This document shows positions 50,674-52,367 of a stretch of DNA of 52,367 bases, in pieces. The notes beneath the pieces are model-generated. The model did not search any database. It was given only the letters and a program-made list of their open reading frames with translations, and was not told the DNA's origin. The stretch comes from Candidatus Caenarcanales bacterium. Its GTDB lineage: Bacteria > Cyanobacteriota > Vampirovibrionia > LMEP-6097. The stretch's first letter is position 1. Each line of letters starts with the position of its first letter. Location of the stretch: assembly GCA_022447685.1 (NCBI GenBank), contig JAKVAO010000011.1, forward strand, positions 1 to 52,367, given 5' to 3'. Made by a program: the position numbers and the translations under genes.

Positions 50674-51393
50674 TTAGATTCTTTGATAGCTACAACCTGA
50701 GCTGATAATTTTTTCAATCATTTTTGCATATGAAAACTGATAGTAGTGGTTGAAGCTATTACTATCAATTTTCTTTTTAGCGTATTTATAAAAATCACTA
50801 TAAACTTCACCTTCAGGTTCTGGATCAAAGCCAGAAAGGATAAAATGCTTGAACCCTCTTGAAAGCCCAAACGATACAGCAATATTTCCAATAGAAACAG
50901 AATTCGATATTTCAGGGTATGTTTCTACACCATAATTTATGAATGGGGAGTTTTCAACTTGAATTAAATAGTAGGGTATTTCATCAATAATCGAGCTCAT
51001 TTGCTCATCTTTATAGTGATAGTCAATGTGGGCAGGTAAGCATCCGGAGCCGTTGTTTACTTGCTGTTGATGAGGATAGACTAATGGAAATGTAGGTATC
51101 ACTAACCTTTTTATACTATTTTTTACAATCTTAATATCGTGTTGCTTCAATTCTTCAAAATTTATGTAATCACCCATAAATCCATAATCAACAGGTGATT
51201 CAAAAAGTTGCCAAGCGTGGTTGAGTGAAGCTGTTTCTAGTTTTGGAGGAGTTTGATAATTCTTATCACCAATTTGAATAATCTCCTTGTTAAATTTTAT
51301 TTTTTTTGCAGAGGGACCTTTACCTACTATCAGTAAGCTCATTGTATTGATGTCAATTGAAGGAGAAAGTAACTGAGGAGCAAGAGTAGTCAT
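50674..51393 (-). CDS. DUF115/sialyltransferase-like protein
   Basis: The N-terminal strand of this 239-residue protein, LLIVGKGPSAKKIKF (about 20-34), and the later SIGNIAVSFGLSRGFKHFIL with SGFDPEPEG recall the GxGPS and GxD regions of DUF115/Maf and small sialyltransferase folds. Some of these transfer nonulosonic acids to flagellin or glycans. With pseB, pseC, pseG and pseI in the window, a nonulosonate transferase is a sensible guess, but the match is short. It overlaps the TPR gene by 4 bases (ATGA). Confidence 0.6.
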   Translation of the reverse strand: MTTLAPQLLSPSIDINTMSLLIVGKGPSAKKIKFNKEIIQIGDKNYQTPPKLETASLNHAWQLFESPVDYGFMGDYINFEELKQHDIKIVKNSIKRLVIPTFPLVYPHQQQVNNGSGCLPAHIDYHYKDEQMSSIIDEIPYYLIQVENSPFINYGVETYPEISNSVSIGNIAVSFGLSRGFKHFILSGFDPEPEGEVYSDFYKYAKKKIDSNSFNHYYQFSYAKMIEKIISSGCSYQRI

Positions 51394-52214
51394 CTAGATA
51401 TACTCCTTTGGAAATTCTTTTTGTCAAAAAATAATTCATGAAACGTAAATACACATCCAGCAAACTTATTTCTTTTTTGCCATTCCTGGTTTAGATTTTC
51501 TACTTCTTGGTAACTTGCATTTCTATCTAAAAGTTCACATATTTCCAAGTCAAGTTTAATAAGATCATAGTCTAATATACGGGCTCCTTTCTCTTTTAAT
51601 TCTTCAAAGAACTTTATTTGATGTAATTTATGTCCTGATTTTCTAAATGTTTTATAAGCTGCAAGTAAGAACCATGGATCACTACTGTGTTGTTTGTAGG
51701 ATTCAAAGATCTGTAATAAAGGTTTTAGCTCACTTACAATATAAAATAAATCTTTGTAAGTATGATCAATACGCTGTGCAAGGCTTAAGTAATAATCTGC
51801 TTGATGAAAATATTCTAGTTTATATCTACTTACACCACAGTAGTATAGTAATTCAAGCATTTCTTCTTTAATCTGTGGATTTTGTTTATTAGCTGCCTGT
51901 AAAGCTTTCTCTAGAAAATAGATTGCAGTATCATAAGCACTTTCCTCAAATAAAATTTTTCCATATAGTTTATTTCCAAATAAATAATCAGGATAATTTT
52001 TTGTAAGTAATTCCAATATTTCTTTTGATTTTTTTAAGTTAGCTTTATTAAAACTATACTCTGCGTAGATAGTAGATAGAACAATATCATTAGGGAATTT
52101 AGAATATAGATTTTCTAGTTTTTGTTCTACTTCTTCATTTTGATTATTCTTAATAAGGTTTTGAATTTCTAATAACTCTCTATCAATATTCTCAGTATTA
52201 ATAGTTTGGTTCAT
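51390..52214 (-). CDS. TPR protein
   Basis: This 274-residue protein is all helical with TPR-like units (IVLSTIYAEYSFNKANLKKS, YGKILFEESAYDTAIYFLEK, LYYCGVSRYKLEYFHQADYY). There is no signal peptide or catalytic motif. AAGGAG lies 6-7 bases before the ATG. It is translated together with the DUF115-like gene, so it may present a protein acceptor to that enzyme, in line with the TPR domains on the OGT-like and sulfotransferase proteins. Confidence 0.8.
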   Translation of the reverse strand: MNQTINTENIDRELLEIQNLIKNNQNEEVEQKLENLYSKFPNDIVLSTIYAEYSFNKANLKKSKEILELLTKNYPDYLFGNKLYGKILFEESAYDTAIYFLEKALQAANKQNPQIKEEMLELLYYCGVSRYKLEYFHQADYYLSLAQRIDHTYKDLFYIVSELKPLLQIFESYKQHSSDPWFLLAAYKTFRKSGHKLHQIKFFEELKEKGARILDYDLIKLDLEICELLDRNASYQEVENLNQEWQKRNKFAGCVFTFHELFFDKKNFQRSISR

Positions 52215-52343
52215 AGCTTCTCCTTAAGCGTTTTGTTCCCTTTTCTGAATCAAGTGAAATCATTAGATTGCTTTATTTTTTCAAGAATATTGGCTCCCCC
52301 TCGATAAAATATACCAATAAGTGAAAAGAAATTGAGGTAATTA

Positions 52344-52367
52344 ATGTCCAATAAGAAATTAAGTAAA
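52344..52367 (+). CDS. Start of a gene cut by the window edge
   Basis: An ATG at 52344 preceded by TTGAGG (about 8 bases upstream) opens a frame reading MSNKKLSK before the window ends. It is divergent from the TPR gene. Nothing can be said about its product. Confidence 0.4.

Noticed and set aside
1..52367. tRNA, rRNA, riboswitch or CRISPR
   Set aside because: I read all intergenic gaps and saw no cloverleaf with a TTCRA-type arm, no rRNA-like stretch and no regularly spaced repeats.

Overview
The window is low-GC DNA using the standard code: TGA acts as a stop and TGG codes for Trp. It comes from a bacterium with a Gram-negative style envelope, judging by a lipoprotein FKBP isomerase, a soluble-type lytic transglycosylase, TatA, a CorC/HlyC membrane protein and a KpsC-like Kdo-transferase domain. 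The lineage cannot be fixed from sequence alone. Start codons are mixed: some have good Shine-Dalgarno sites (20178, 39236, 52214), while several sit 5-9 nt after a TATAAT-like box and look leaderless.

Layout. Positions 1-1000 hold insertion-sequence debris: the 3' end of an ISL3-type transposase, an N-terminal scrap of another DDE transposase, and a small exported protein. Positions 1080-8703 are mostly envelope and housekeeping genes (CorC/HlyC, FKBP, lytic transglycosylase, tatA, a PLP aminotransferase) plus a DUF4143 AAA+ ATPase gene. From 8704 to 11957 there is a 122-bp complex inverted repeat, a thermosome-like (group II/III type) chaperonin gene and, directly upstream of it, a TPR protein whose second half looks like a decayed sulfotransferase. 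Positions 12057-14706 carry a methyltransferase and a second DUF4143 ATPase. Both ATPase genes are preceded by the same arrangement of two tandem palindromes.

From about 14.6 kb to the right end the window is one large surface or protein glycan locus. A minus-strand block (27424 to 19345) encodes a FkbM methyltransferase, a nucleotidyltransferase, a cupin, a ThDP enzyme, a sugar epimerase, a TPR-O-GlcNAc-transferase-like protein and RfbF. A plus-strand block (27543-30627) is an SpsF/PseI/PseG trio for a nonulosonic (pseudaminic-type) acid, and PseC and PseB lie further right at 45002-48683. A tight plus-strand operon (31518-41047) carries a degenerate cytidylyltransferase-methyltransferase fusion, a split transketolase, an SDR, an iron-type alcohol dehydrogenase, a DXS-like enzyme, a zinc-type dehydrogenase and a KpsC-like transferase. 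The right end has an ATP-grasp enzyme, a GH57-like protein, a sulfotransferase fusion, a hexapeptide acyltransferase, a radical SAM/SPASM protein, a DUF115/sialyltransferase-like protein and a TPR protein.

The most unusual features are (i) three independent ThDP-dependent enzyme systems in one glycan locus, suggesting carbon-carbon bond formation on an unusual sugar; (ii) the shared operator-like palindromes of the two DUF4143 ATPases, one lying exactly on a good promoter; (iii) a thermosome-like chaperonin in a bacterium; and (iv) one small Rossmann-like add-on domain found on three unrelated glycan enzymes. No tRNA, rRNA or CRISPR was seen, and there is no gene-free stretch longer than 300 bases.
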